A stretch of DNA of 64,000 bases from Irpex lacteus (GCA_001986395.2 MQVO02000010.1:992001-1056000); one strand, 5' to 3'; shown: positions 12,101-22,679, numbered from the stretch's first letter. Notes: generated by a model from the letters alone, not told the origin. Numbers and translations: made by a program.

Positions 12101-13655
12101 TCGCTCTATGAGCGAGGCATTGAAACGAGATGACAGGGATTTATGGCAAGCAGCTGCCCAAGAAGAGATCAATGCGCACTTGGAGAATGGAACTTGGGTA
12201 TCTAGTCCTCTGCCTCCTGGCAAGAAGGCTATACCTTGCCGTTGGGTGTTTGCAAAGAAGTACAATGCAGACGGCTCTGTTGAACGCCTCAAGGCTCGAC
12301 TTGTTGCTAAGGGCTTCTCCCAACGTCCTGGCTTCGATTATGTTGAGACCTTTGCTCCCACAGTCCGCATGGCTTCTATTCGCACAGTCCTTGCACTAGC
12401 TGCACTCGAGGACCTCGACCTACGCTCTGTGGACATCTCCCATGCCTATATCAACGGCACCCTCGAGGAGGAGATCTACATGCAGCAACCTGACGGATTC
12501 CATTTTGGCAAGCCTGGTGAAGTGCTTCGTCTTGTGAAGTCCTTGTACGGACTCAAGCAGGCTGGACGGGTTTGGTACCTCGAGCTGAGCAAGGTGCTCA
12601 AGCAGGAGGGATTTACGCGCCTCCAGTCTGATGCCTCTCTCTTTATTTGGAGAAGAGGTGATGTCAGGATCATAATGCCTGTCTTCACAGACGACATAAC
12701 CATTGCCTCGCCTTCCAGAGCAGAATCCGACCGTGTGGTTGCCTGGCTCTCCAAGCACTTCAAACTGCGCGATCTAGGGCCCACTTCGTGGCTTCTTGGC
12801 ATAGAAATCACCAGGGACCTTCTAAATCATCGTATCTCGCTGTCTCAACGCCAATACATTGTGGACATGCTTGAGACGTATGGTTTCTCTGATTGCTCCT
12901 CTGTGTTGACTCCTATGATACCCAACACGCATCTCAGTGCTGCTGACTGCCCCAACACGCCCTCTGAGCGCGCATACATGCAGCAGTTCCCCTACATCAA
13001 TGCAGTGGGCGCACTCATGTACTTGGCCACTTCCACTCGCCCAGACATCGCCTACACTGTTTCCAAGCTGGCCTGCTTCAACTCCAATCCTGGCAAAGCG
13101 CACTGGGCTGCTGTAAAGCATTTGTTCCGGTACTTGAAGGGAACTATGGACCTGAAACTCACTTATGGTCCTGACTCTTCGAAACCAGAGCTCTTCTGCA
13201 CCTATTCGGATGCAGACTTTGGTATGGACCCGGATTCTCGTCGCTCTACAGGTGGATACCTTGTCTGCATGGGATCTGGCGCAGTCAACTGGAGTAGCAA
13301 GCTTCAGCCATGGGTAACTCTGTCTACCACTGAGGCAGAGTACGTTGCTGCAGTCGAAGCTGCGAAGGAGGCCTTGTGGATGCGTAATCTGCTCACTGAG
13401 CTTGGTTACAAGTTCAAATCGCCCTCTACCATCTTTGTGGACAACAACTCTGCGATTGCTGTTGCCAAAAACCCGGAGAAGTTCTCTAGGGTGAAGCACA
13501 TCGATTTGCGATTGTATTGGCTGAAGGAGAAGGTTGGTGAAGGCATGGTTCAGCCTGTGTACTGTCCCACAGCCGAGATGCCAGCAGATCTCTTGACCAA
13601 GGCTTTGGCTCCTGTCAAGGTCTCTCATTTGCGCAAGCTTATGGGGCTTGAGTGA
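9163..13655 (+). pseudogene. copia gag-pol polyprotein with one frameshift
   Basis: Frame 1 runs 9163-12012 and holds gag, a zinc knuckle CSFCDLPGHVVDTC (about residue 227), the aspartic protease site ADTGATSHM (about 316), the integrase H-H-C-C finger (about 452-492), and the integrase core Asp in SDVHGP, Asp in LQDDKGGEY and Glu in GVAERYN. Homology leaves this frame near 11531-11543, where one G is missing compared with the older copy at 8213. It then continues in the frame of 11661-13655 with reverse transcriptase (KARLVAKGFSQ, FAPTVR, VFTDDITIA) and RNase H (YSDADFG, LSTTEAEYVA). Gag starts at the ATG at 9163. The family ancestor evidently had one long frame. Large minus-strand frames here are shadows. 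Confidence 0.95.
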
Positions 13656-13700
13656 TGCTAGGTTGAGGGGGAGTATCTGACACAGCTCCAAGATGTGCTA

Positions 13701-13713
13701 CATCAAGGGGGAG
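13701..13713 (+). promoter_or_regulatory. Polypurine tract
   Basis: CATCAAGGGGGAG lies immediately before the 3' LTR, the standard plus-strand priming position. Confidence 0.8.
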
Positions 13714-14132
13714 TGTTGAATATAGTGCTGTGAGCACATGCTTTCCTCTTGTTTTGCATTTATGATGGTCATTTTCACTCCTTTTATCACTCACATATGG
13801 TCTATCACACTCCACAGTAGTGTTAGTATTTTTCTCACATTTTTCCTGATTTTTCCCAAGTCTCTGTGACCATATTTATGCTCCCACTATAGTGTAGACT
13901 TGGACTTTGCAGTTTCTGCGCTCCTGGGCGCTTTCTACGGCATTTGCCGCGTTTAAGCGCCCTGAATCGCTCATCCTGCAGCCTGAGGCCTCTAGGCAAC
14001 CTCTAGTTGCTCACCTCAGTCTGCAGGTATGTTCCTGTGTATATTCCTCAATATTATGCTAGTTGCTCACCTCAGTCTGCAGTCCTGACGTCCTAGGCCC
14101 TAGTTTGGTCGAGTTAATCTCCCAATCTAAGT
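13714..14132 (+). repeat. 3' LTR of the copia element
   Basis: It has the same length and, by eye, the same sequence as the 5' LTR. It is followed by the GGATG target duplication. Confidence 0.95.
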
Positions 14133-14137
14133 GGATG

Positions 14138-14266
14138 ATGATACTGTATAGACGGTGAATACCTGTGGTGCAGGTACTCATGACTCACAGGTCATATTAC
14201 CTGCAGATTTGATGAAGGATCTACCTGCAGTGACTCACAGGTAAGTGCGACTCATGCTCAGCTTTA
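14138..14266. mobile_element. Old copia stub, then hAT terminus relic
   Basis: 14138-14159 continues the old copia linker (…GACGGTGAATA). From 14160 the sequence is ACCTGTGG/CAGGT repeats ending CTCAGCTTTA at 14266, the same end type as at 5250 and 30378. The old copia resumes at about 15089, so this block was inserted into it. Confidence 0.55.
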
Positions 14267-14725
14267 CCTGGCATGATACCTGGTATGATTCTTGGCATGA
14301 TTTCTCAAAAGACGAGGATGATGTATAAATTCAAAATCAGCCCACTAGCTATATACTTATTAATACTCTAAGCATGTCAAGAAGTATGTAGGTGTTCAGA
14401 AATTGATGAGATCCATAGAACAGTCCTGGTTAGACTACAGTTTGATACAAGTACACAGAGAGGAACTGGAAATACAACCAAACCAGTCTAGAATAAATGA
14501 TAGGCCTTGATTCAGAGTCATGTATCCTGGCCCTATACAGTATATTGATGAGCCAGAAAAGAAATTGTGGTGATATATATGAAAGTGAGTGTTGGAGGGC
14601 TTTATAGCATAACAATGAGTGCTAGGAGACTCAGTAGAATATGTAAGGATGAGTAAGACCTACTTACTATACTTTGTATAAGTTCTATAGCAGTAAGTAG
14701 AGAAATTTGATAACATGTGTAACCA
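14267..14725 (+). mobile_element. HLE family A relic
   Basis: It contains the minisatellite GGCATGATTCTTGGCATGAT, the GACGAGGATGATGTAT block, the AGAACAGTCCTGGTTAGACTA block and the AGTAAGACCTACTTACTATA block, in the order seen in complete family A copies. The ends and the central palindrome are missing. Confidence 0.7.
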
Positions 14726-15088
14726 AAGATCCAGGTCATAAGTTGCTGTGGATGAATTACATTCAGTGTGCTTCATTTTCCCAGAGATACCACAACACAA
14801 AATTGACTTACTGCAATTGGCTGAGTCCTGCAAGAACAATCACAGTTTAGAGCTTCCCACTATTTGTGCGGCCTTTCATTGCCTATGACAGGCCAATTGA
14901 AAGGTGCCTCAGCTCAGCAGTACTGACCAAACTGCTCTCTCAACAAATCCAATGCCTCGTCTGCTCTGAGATTGCAGATTAACGCTTTGTGTTCTTCATT
15001 GTAAGTAATCTCTTCTACTCGCAAATATCAGATCTGATCCCGTACCTTAAGCTTCACAACCTTGCTGTTACATAGCGCCTTGATTGTG
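14726..15088 (-). other. Unassigned; possible host exon fragment
   Basis: A minus-strand frame near 15010-14910 reads ITYNEEHKALICNLRADEAL…FGQYC between possible splice sites. I cannot assign it. The remainder shows nothing recognisable. Confidence 0.25.
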
Positions 15089-15395
15089 CGGTGCAAGGGC
15101 ACATTCAGGTGATTCAGAACTGCTCAACCTCTCGCCCTCATTCACTCTGACGTCCATGGACCTCTCCCTGTCCGTACACACTCTGGCTACCACTACTGGA
15201 GCACCTGGATCGACGACTATGGCCGCTTCAAAAATGTGATTCATCGAGTCCACAGTTCAAGACAGAGGTTCGTCAGTTGTGGGAGGGACAGAGCAGTTTT
15301 TGAGCCCAGGGAAATACCTCTCGTCGGATATAGCATGTTCAGAGATAACAGTGCATTTGGTACACCGCCAATCGACCATCCGGTGTGAGCTGGCT
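15089..15395. pseudogene. Shuffled copia fragments
   Basis: 15089-15118 matches the linker (about 12065-12095). 15119-15240 matches integrase (about 10690-10815) in sense orientation. 15241-15360 matches 11350-11475 in antisense orientation. Order and orientation differ from the intact element, so this is a rearranged mosaic. Confidence 0.75.
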
Positions 15396-15483
15396 TCGCC
15401 GGTCGCCTGTGGGACAGGTGGAGTGATATCTATCACCACCAAAGCACTAGGGCATAGATTCGTAGATATGATCTCATATCATA

Positions 15484-16434
15484 TATCATACCACATGTTA
15501 CACTATATCCAATACTACTTCTTATAGAACAAGCCTACTTCAAACACATATACTGAATATAATACTACATACTTACTCGGTTTGCAGAAAGATATGGAAT
15601 CCAACTTTTTTTGCACCTGGCGCTACATGGGCGTTAAGAACATTTTCGCACTGATCGCCGACTATCCCCTCGGCTTCAGCAGATGGCGACTGTCGGAGTT
15701 TCACTTGCAGTAGACACACAGAAGGAGTTAGCTGAAGGTATTGGTGTGCAGCTGCATGAGCTTAGTAAAATGTTGTTCATTGTGCTCTCATTCAACATAT
15801 GCTATATTCCTGGAAGAATTGAGTGATTACTTAATGTAGTCTAATGAGGAATAAATAGCTACTTTTGCGCACTCATTGAAGTATTACAGCACAAATTTTA
15901 ATTCTCATCTATCCGGGATTATAAATGGATGCTATTGAATCATTCAGTGACGTTCAGCCTCATTACAGTTGAGCGAAGACGCAACTATGCCATGTTTCGA
16001 GCTTGAGATAAGTGGCGGAGCTTGAAGAGACGTCATGCACGTGCCATCAGTACATCATGTGGTCTAAACGCCGGGATGCGCGAAAAAAGTTGATTCCATA
16101 TCATTCTGCAAACCACAGTAAAATCTCAGGTCATCATCCAATGCCATCTAGCTCATAACTTCCTCAGATCTCCACCTTTTGGTATCAAAGTTGGACCATT
16201 CAGAAAGTCTTCTCTAGGGCTATAATCTGGTATAATTTGTGTGTGGATTGAATGTGTGATGGCATCTGCAAAAATCGAAAACTATTTGACACCAACTATA
16301 ATGAAAAGCTAATGAATCTGTTACCCACTGCATTGGAAAAATCAGACACTGAGGGACCATTCGCGTTACTCTCATAGTTGTCCAAAGTACTACTCGCACT
16401 GGAGCAATGCTTTTTTATACCTCAGGAATCGTGA
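15484..16434 (-). mobile_element. HLE family A relic (5' end part), split by a MITE
   Basis: 15484-15578 matches the ACCATGTCCAATACTACGTC block. 16115-16434 matches the terminal 320 bp of family A and ends CCTCAGGAATCGTGA with a few substitutions. The MITE at 15579-16114 interrupts it. Confidence 0.75.
15579..16114. mobile_element. MITE, 536 bp, about 30-bp terminal inverted repeats
   Basis: The left end GGTTTGCAGAAAGATATGGA is repeated inverted at the right end (…CCATATCATTCTGCAAACC) with about two differences over 30 bp, including a shared run leading into AACTTTTTT. There is no coding frame. The flanking HLE A relic is continuous across it. I could not define a clear target duplication, so the superfamily is open. 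Confidence 0.75.
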
Positions 16435-16743
16435 AATTTCATGAATTATTTCTCACTTACTCAGCCTTGGGTGGTAAGCATACTTTGGCCTTGTGGACAA
16501 GTAAATAAAATCGCTAAAATTAGGCGCGAGGCAGGTAAGTAAAACATCCATCGTATCGATGCTGCAACACACCTAGCCCAAATAATCTGCCTACAGGACT
16601 CCACCGCCCAGCCTATCCACCATGTTCTGCGCCTCAGTTTAGCTCCTAGCTTGGGAGTGGTCACATTCCTGTACAGTAAGAATTGGCTATGGCTGTATAA
16701 ATTGAATAGTATTATGAGTGTACCTTTGTAGGTTGAAGTCTTT
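16435..16743. other. Unassigned spacer
   Basis: No gene or repeat was recognised between the HLE A relic and the copia mosaic. Confidence 0.35.
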
Positions 16744-17907
16744 GAGAGTTTGAACACAGTCCGATTCTGCCTTGGAACGCGAAGCAATAGTTACGTTGTC
16801 TGTGAAGACAGGCATTATGATTCTGACATTACCTCTTCTCCAGACGAGATGTGGACGTTGAAATGATGGTTTCTGGCGAGATAGAGCACAGAGAGTAGAT
16901 TGGATCCATTCTGGTACATGCAAGACTCTAGAGAACTCGACATGGCGCGCAGACTCCCCCCTCAACCTCTGGAGCAAAGACCGTCGACCCTACGCCTGCA
17001 GAATGGACGACTGTTGTTGGCAAGCCGGATGGGGATGGAGAGAGGCTTGTAGTTGCGTTTCTTCGCTTTCCTACATGCAGCAACCTCACGGATTTCATTT
17101 TGGCAAGCCTGGTGATGTTCTTCGTCTTGTGAAGTCCTTGTATGGACTCAAGCAGGCTGGATGTGTTTGGTACCTCAAGCTAAGCAAGGTGCTCAAGCAA
17201 GAGGGATTCACTCGTCTCCAGTTTGATGCCTCTCTCCTTATCTGAGCGCATGGACTTCATTCAGGACTCTGTTACTTGCTTCTGTCCATCACTGCCCACC
17301 CTGCTGGCAATGTCATCCCTGCTCCAGAATCCGCTCTGGTTAGCGCAACTTCGACTCTACCTCTGGATGAGTCTCTCTGGCATCGTCGCTTTGCCCACCA
17401 CCATCATGCTGGTATCAAGAAGCTTATCTCTCAGAGTGTCGTTCTGGGCCTCAAGCTTGACTTGACTGCTCCTGCAGATCCTATCTGTGAGCCATGCCTT
17501 GCTGGAAAACTCAACACAGCTCCACTCCCTCCTCCACCTCTAGGCATTGAAATAAGATGATAGGAAATTATGGCAAGCAGCTGCCCAAGAAGAGATTAAT
17601 GCGCACTTGAAGAATGCAACATGGATGAGAAGCAGCAGGTTGCTCCCCCTCAAGTCGAGGCTATGGTAGTATAGAAAGTGTAGGCAGAGTTGGGGGAGCA
17701 TCTTCATATGAAAGCCAAGTCTGAGACCTTTGATGCATTTAAACAGTTCAAAGCCTATGGCAGCTAGGCGCGCAAATCGCCGCTCTGCAGACATGTCCAA
17801 GGCATTTGAGCAGTACTGCCTTGACCATGGCATTGCCAGACGGTGCACGGTGCGCAACAGACCTCCGCAGAATGGTGTAGCAGAGCGATACAATCGTACT
17901 CTTGGTG
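16744..17907. pseudogene. Shuffled copia mosaic in both orientations
   Basis: Pieces in order are: antisense reverse transcriptase (about 16775-16845), antisense protease region (16846-17035), sense reverse transcriptase with YMQQP..FHFGKPG (17072-17243), sense 10370-10670 region (17244-17545), sense 12115-12205 (17546-17620), antisense linker (17625-17705), and sense integrase (17706-17907) with short internal deletions. Junctions are abrupt and pieces are 70-300 bp. Confidence 0.8.
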
Positions 17908-18326
17908 TGTTGAATATAGTGCTGTGAGCACATGCTTTCCGCTTATTTTGGATTTATGATGGTCATTTTCACTCCTTTTATCACTCACATATGGTCTATC
18001 CCACTCCACAGTAGTGTTAGTATTTTTCTCGCATTTTTCCTGATTTTTCCCAAGTCTCTGTGGCCATATTTATGCCCCCACTATAGTGTAGACTTGGACT
18101 TTGCAGTTTCTGCGCTCCTGGGCGCTTTATACGGCATTTGCCGCGTTTAAGCGCCCTGAGTCGCTCATCCTGCAGCCTGAGACCTCTAGGCAACCTCTAG
18201 TTGCTCATCTCAGTCTGCAGGTATGTTGTTGTGTATATTCCTCAATATTATGCTAGTTGCTCATCTCAGTCTGCAGTCCTGACGTCCTAGGCCCTTGTTT
18301 GGTCGAGTTAAGCTCCCAAACTAAGT
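17908..18326 (+). mobile_element. Solo copia LTR with target duplication TGGTG
   Basis: A 419-bp LTR runs from TGTTGAATATAG to CTAAGT and is flanked by TGGTG at 17903-17907 and 18327-18331. The host integrase sequence (…CGTACTCTTGGTG / ATGGGATCACTGG) resumes after it, so it landed in the mosaic copia fragment. Confidence 0.9.
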
Positions 18327-18345
18327 TGGTGATGGGATCACTGGT

Positions 18346-18709
18346 ACGCCCTCATATCCATTGTTATCTTCAGCAGACTATATATCAGACTCATACTTCT
18401 GAAAAAAAGGTTCGAGCAAGCCTGAGCCAATGGAAAAGAGAATCCACCAGCGAGTTCCAATTCTCCGAACCACCACGAAGATCTCTGACTGTATCAATGT
18501 GACGGCACATATAACAAGCTCTCAGGAAACTGGTGTTCACTGTATCTCCTTCATTTCACAGTCAGAAGAAGAGTGTCGTGTGAATTTGTGGGTCTTTGCA
18601 TGCTCACCACTTGATCTAGTATGTTTCTACTATCTCTTCTGATCACATAAGTTGTTGCTCAACAATACTCTATCTCTTCAGAACTCGAGACTAGTCGGAC
18701 GGGTTGATG
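18346..18709 (+). other. Unassigned; small open frame
   Basis: A 70-codon frame at 18430-18642 (…SQSEEECRVNLWVF…) has no recognisable family. It may be a host exon remnant. Confidence 0.25.
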
Positions 18710-20140
18710 ACTTGTGGTTAGCAAGGCCGGCAAGCGGCAGATCACGATTCCTGAGGCTATTGAGATATACCAATATATATAATAAGTTATGATGATCATA
18801 TGAGTTGTTATTTATCAAATGAGCATTTAGTAACAGTCTTTTGAAATAATACACACAGAATCTAAATAAAAACGTAATACATCAACATTAGAAATTAGTC
18901 ACACTACAAAATTATTTTTGTTGCTCTAGAAGGTATTTGATTCGACAAAGCAATACTCTGAATAGAACTAAGTCCAACTCATACTTATGTTACTTGGTGA
19001 TACAACAAAGTTCAAAGATTATTTAACCTGTACAACAGCACTAATATTATCTCCATATCTTTTAAATGACAGAAGATATTGAAATTTTGAGATCATATTC
19101 AGAACTCTAGTTAAAATACAATCCCAGCAAGGCATGGATTAATTTTTACATCAAAATACATTGATGTCATGTTATGTTATTCAAAGGAAGCAAAATATCA
19201 AAATCAGCACTCAAAAAAAATAAAAAATGAGAGAATTGCCTTTTCAGGCAATTTAATAATGTTTACTAGCTTTAACAGTCATTGAAGCAATGGAAAACTA
19301 TAAAGATGGAAGTGTTTTTATTTGCAGCAAGTCAAAGTTTGTTACTCTAGCTACCCAATTAAGTAACTTTGATAAACACATTGACATAGTTATTATAGTG
19401 TTTTACCAAAGATATTGAAATTAGACATTTGAGTGAGCAAACCTTTCCCTACTTTTTTTATTGCAGTAAGTAACATTTATTACCACTGTAACAGCTTTTA
19501 AAACACTCCAGATATTACTGAAAGCATTCAAACTCTCAACTTTTGTGAGTACTTCCTCCATATCTTTTGAAATACTCTGCCTATCAAAATTCTGAGCTCA
19601 AATTCAGAATCCTGGTGAAAATCCGGTCCAAATGACATATATATCCATCTTACATCAAAATATATTGATGTCATGTGATCTGCATCAAAAATGAACCAAT
19701 TGTGAAAATAAGCGCCCATAAACGTAAACAACATGCTGTGTTACTCCTTTAGGCAATCTAGTAACACCTACTCTTGATATTCTCTGAACTGATGCAATTT
19801 TTCAATTTTTCAACTATCAGTAAGTATAAAGTTTGTTACTGTTGTTACTGAAGTAAGCAAACTTATTTACCGCTTTGTTACCCCTATTCATATATACTCA
19901 TATTTACACAGTAAACACATCTACTTACTTATCAAGTACCTACCAGTTACGTCATCAAATTTCTCTACTTACCGGTATACAACTCATACAAAGTATAGTA
20001 AGTAAGTCTTACCCATCCTTACATACTCTAATGAGCCTCATTCCTACATTAGAAAGCTCCCCCAACACTCATTTTCAAATATATTTTCATGTATTTAAAT
20101 ATTTTTATATTATAGGTTATGAATGTGCTGATGTACAGCT

Positions 20141-20202
20141 CATTATGAGCTCCATGGAACAGGCGCCGTCCGGACGGCGCCTGTTCGACAGAACTCGTAA
20201 TG
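20141..20202. repeat. Central palindrome of HLE A1
   Basis: A perfect 30-nt core (20157-20186, half-site GAACAGGCGCCGTCC) sits inside a longer imperfect inverted repeat (CATTATGAGCTC … GAACTCGTAATG). The core is far richer in G+C than its surroundings. It abuts the tRNA-like segment. Confidence 0.9.
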
Positions 20203-20294
20203 GCACTGACCGGGCTCTATTTGTGCATGTTTACTATATTTCAAGTATGGAAATCCAAAGGTCACCGGTTCCAATCCTGTGGGTGCCACTTTTT
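20201..20294 (+). repeat. tRNA-like segment of HLE A1
   Basis: The 5' TGGCACT can pair with the 3' GGTGCCA like an acceptor stem. A B-box-like GGTTCCAATCC lies in a T-arm with four of five pairs, and a TTTTT run follows directly. The anticodon arm is poor, so this is tRNA-derived sequence rather than a functional tRNA gene. Orientation is opposite to the HLE strand used here. Confidence 0.6.
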
Positions 20295-20768
20295 GCATCT
20301 TTCTTTCAAGGCTGAAAGTGCATCAATAAAATTCGGAAAAATCAGAATATATTACGTCATGCCCTCTGATATACTATGATGCTCATGAGTTACATATATG
20401 AAGCCATAAATAGGTACCAACCTCGAATTATACGCATATTTGGTCAGGAGTAAGAGGGAAAAAAATCATATCTTGTCTGCTACCAAACATATCATCACAA
20501 TTTCTTTTCCAGCTTATTGGTATACTCTATCAGGCCAGGATATATAGCTCTGATCATTGTAATAAAAGCTTATTACTTGTTCTAAACTGGTTTTGGTCGT
20601 ATTTTCAGTTTCTCCCCGTGAACTTGTATTAAACTGTAGTTTAACCAGAACTGTTCTATTGATCTCATCAATTCTTGGCCACCTACATACCTGCTGACAT
20701 GTTTAGAGCATTAAGTATATAGCCAGTGGGCTAGTTTTGAATTCATATGTCATCCTCGTCTTTCAAGG

Positions 20769-20840
20769 AATTATGCCAGGAATCATGCCAGGAATCATGC
20801 CGGGAATCATGCCATACATCATGCCACGCATGACACCATG
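20769..20840. repeat. 12-bp minisatellite in HLE A1
   Basis: There are about six units of the GGAATCATGCCA type with internal variation. The same array with different unit numbers is found at about 37077, 47577, 51090, 54418 and 59190. Confidence 0.85.
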
Positions 20841-21282
20841 TCCAATACTACGTCTTATAGTATGGGCTTACTTCAAATACATGTACAGTATGTAATACCA
20901 CGTGCTTGAGATGCTTACAAAGTGCCTATAACACTTTGAAGCGGAGTTTGAAATCTCAGGTCGTCATCCAAAGCCATCCAGCTCATAACTTTCTCAAATC
21001 TTCACCTTTTGGGATGAAAGTTGGACAGTTGGAAAGGTCTTCTCTAGGGCTACAATCTGGTATACATTTTGTGTGGATTGAATGTGTGATGGCTCCTGTA
21101 AAAATCGAAAACTGTTTGACATCAAAAAAGCGCCCAACTACAGGCAAAAGCTAATGAATTTGTTACCCACTGTATTGGCAGAATTAGACGCTGAGGGACC
21201 ACTCGCGTTACATCTCGCAGTTGTCCAAAGCGCTAGCTCGCACTGGAACGATTCTTCTTCGTACCTCAGGAATCGTGAAAAC

Positions 21283-21480
21283 GTAGCATGATTCTTGGTA
21301 CAATTTCTGATTGACTTCTTGAACGAGAAGGATGATACATGAATTCAAAATTAGCTCACTAGCAATATTACCTAATGCTCTATGCATGTCAGCAGGTATC
21401 TAGGTGGCCAGAAATTGATGAGATCAATAGAACAGACCTCTGGCTAGACTACAGTTTGATTGATACAAGTACTGCCTATT
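21283..21480 (+). mobile_element. HLE family A internal fragment
   Basis: It matches the block from the minisatellite to GATACAAGT in complete copies and lies next to the 5' end of A1 in the opposite orientation. The rest of the element is missing. Confidence 0.65.
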
Positions 21481-21664
21481 TAGGAAGTTTTGTTATGAGA
21501 ATGGATCTTGAACTGTCGACGAATATCAGACTTGTGGCATGTTGATAATAGTTAACATAAACAATCAGTACAAGTTATAATGAAATTATGGATGGATATA
21601 ATATGTTATTGTAATGGGAAAGAATGAACATGTGTAAAATGATCAAGATTTGGCCTTGCAATTT
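21481..21664. other. Unassigned AT-rich spacer
   Basis: Nothing supportable was seen here. Confidence 0.3.
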
Positions 21665-22677
21665 ACTTGTGGTTAGCAGGGCCAGCAGGCAGCAGATCAT
21701 GATTCCTGTGGCTACTAAGATGTACCAGTATATATAATAAGTTATGATGATCATATGAGTTGTTATTTATCAAATTGACATTTTATTTTGAAATGATACA
21801 CACTTGATCTAAATAAAAATGTAATACATTAACATTAGAAATTAGTCACACTACAAAATCATTTTTGTTGCTGTAAACGGTATTTGATTCGATAAAGCAA
21901 TATTTTGAATAGAACAAAGGTCAACTCATACTTATATTACTCTGTGATACAAAGCAAAGTTCAAAGATTATTCAACCTGTACAATAGCACTAACATTTTC
22001 TCTATATCTTTTGAACTACAGAAGATATTGAAATTCTGAGATCATATTCAGAACTTTAGTGAAAATACAATCCCAGCAAGGTATGTATTAATTTTCCCTT
22101 CAAAATACATTGATGTCATGTCATGTTATTCAAGAGAAGCAAAATATCAAAATCAGTGCTCAAAAGAAGAAGAAATGAGAGAATTGTCTTTTTAGGCAAT
22201 TTAAGAATGTTTATTAGTTATAACAATTGTTGAAGTATTGTTTTTCATTTGGAGCAAGTCAAAGTTTGTTACTCTAGTTACACAATTAAGTAACTGTAAT
22301 CAACACCTCGACATGATTATTATAGTGTTTTATTCATCAAAGTTTTTGAATTTTGAAATTTGGGCAAGCAAACTTGTCTTACTTCTGTTATTGCAGTAAG
22401 TAACCTTTATTACCACTGTAATGTCTTTCAAAACACTTCAGATATTACCGCAAGTGTTCAAACTTTCAACTTTTGTGATGATTTTCTTCATATCTTTGGA
22501 AATATTCCTTCTATCAAAATTCTGAGCTTACATTCCAAATCCTAGGGAAAATCTGGTTCAGATGACATATACATCCATTTCACATCAGAATATGTTGGTG
22601 TCATATGATCTGTATCAAAAATGGGTCAATTGTCAAGATAAGCACCCATAAATCGCAAACAACAAGTTGTGTTAGGT
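21665..22677 (-). mobile_element. HLE family A, copy A2 (3' half only)
   Basis: It starts with ACTTGTGG, the hairpin motif and a mutated subterminal repeat (ATGATTCCTGTGG), and follows family A for about 1 kb to the CATAAATCGCAAACAACA block. It then stops abruptly. It is diverged from A1 by scattered substitutions and small indels. Confidence 0.8.
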
Positions 22678-22679
22678 AA

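Larger units (their letters stand above)
8436..14132 (+). mobile_element. Ty1/copia LTR retrotransposon, young, full length (5.7 kb)
   Basis: Two 419-bp LTRs that look identical flank gag-pol, with GGATG target duplications at 8431-8435 and 14133-14137. Order is gag, protease, integrase, reverse transcriptase, RNase H, which defines the copia superfamily. It is inserted in the acidic linker region of an older copy of its own family. Matching LTRs argue for a recent insertion, yet the polyprotein carries one frameshift. Confidence 0.96.
18710..21278 (-). mobile_element. HLE family A, copy A1 (complete, 2569 bp)
   Basis: In element orientation the 5' end is TCACGATTCCTGAGG (complement of 21264-21278). 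The same 15 bp recur inverted just inside the 3' end, followed by a hairpin GCCG-CTTGC-CGGC and the terminal ACAAGT (complement of 18710-18715). The interior is AT-rich with many GTTACT/AGTAAC words, a hairpin ATTGCCT…AGGCAAT near 19236, a central palindrome, a tRNA-like segment and a 12-bp minisatellite. Open frames inside are short and not preserved in older copies. It looks identical to A8 at 58744-61312. Confidence 0.85.

Noticed and set aside
12822..13691. A 289-codon minus-strand frame
   Set aside because: It is the complement of the copia reverse transcriptase/RNase H region, a shadow of strongly coding sequence. The same applies to 11101-11739.
20201..20294. A functional tRNA gene
   Set aside because: The anticodon arm is poor and one T-stem pair is missing. 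It is treated as tRNA-derived sequence.
19875..20315. A 146-codon frame in A1 and A8
   Set aside because: It runs through the perfect palindrome and the tRNA-like segment. It is altered in A3, A5 and A6 (different starts and lengths) and has no protein-like conservation.
20769..20840. Short regular repeats resembling a CRISPR array
   Set aside because: Units are contiguous 12-mers without spacers, in a eukaryotic transposable element.
18710..21278. SINE, Crypton or DDE-type MITE as the nature of the HLE repeats
   Set aside because: There is no poly(A) or simple-repeat tail and no duplication (against SINE and DDE), and the inverted terminal word is terminal on one side but subterminal on the other. 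A tyrosine-recombinase element is not fully excluded without an autonomous copy.
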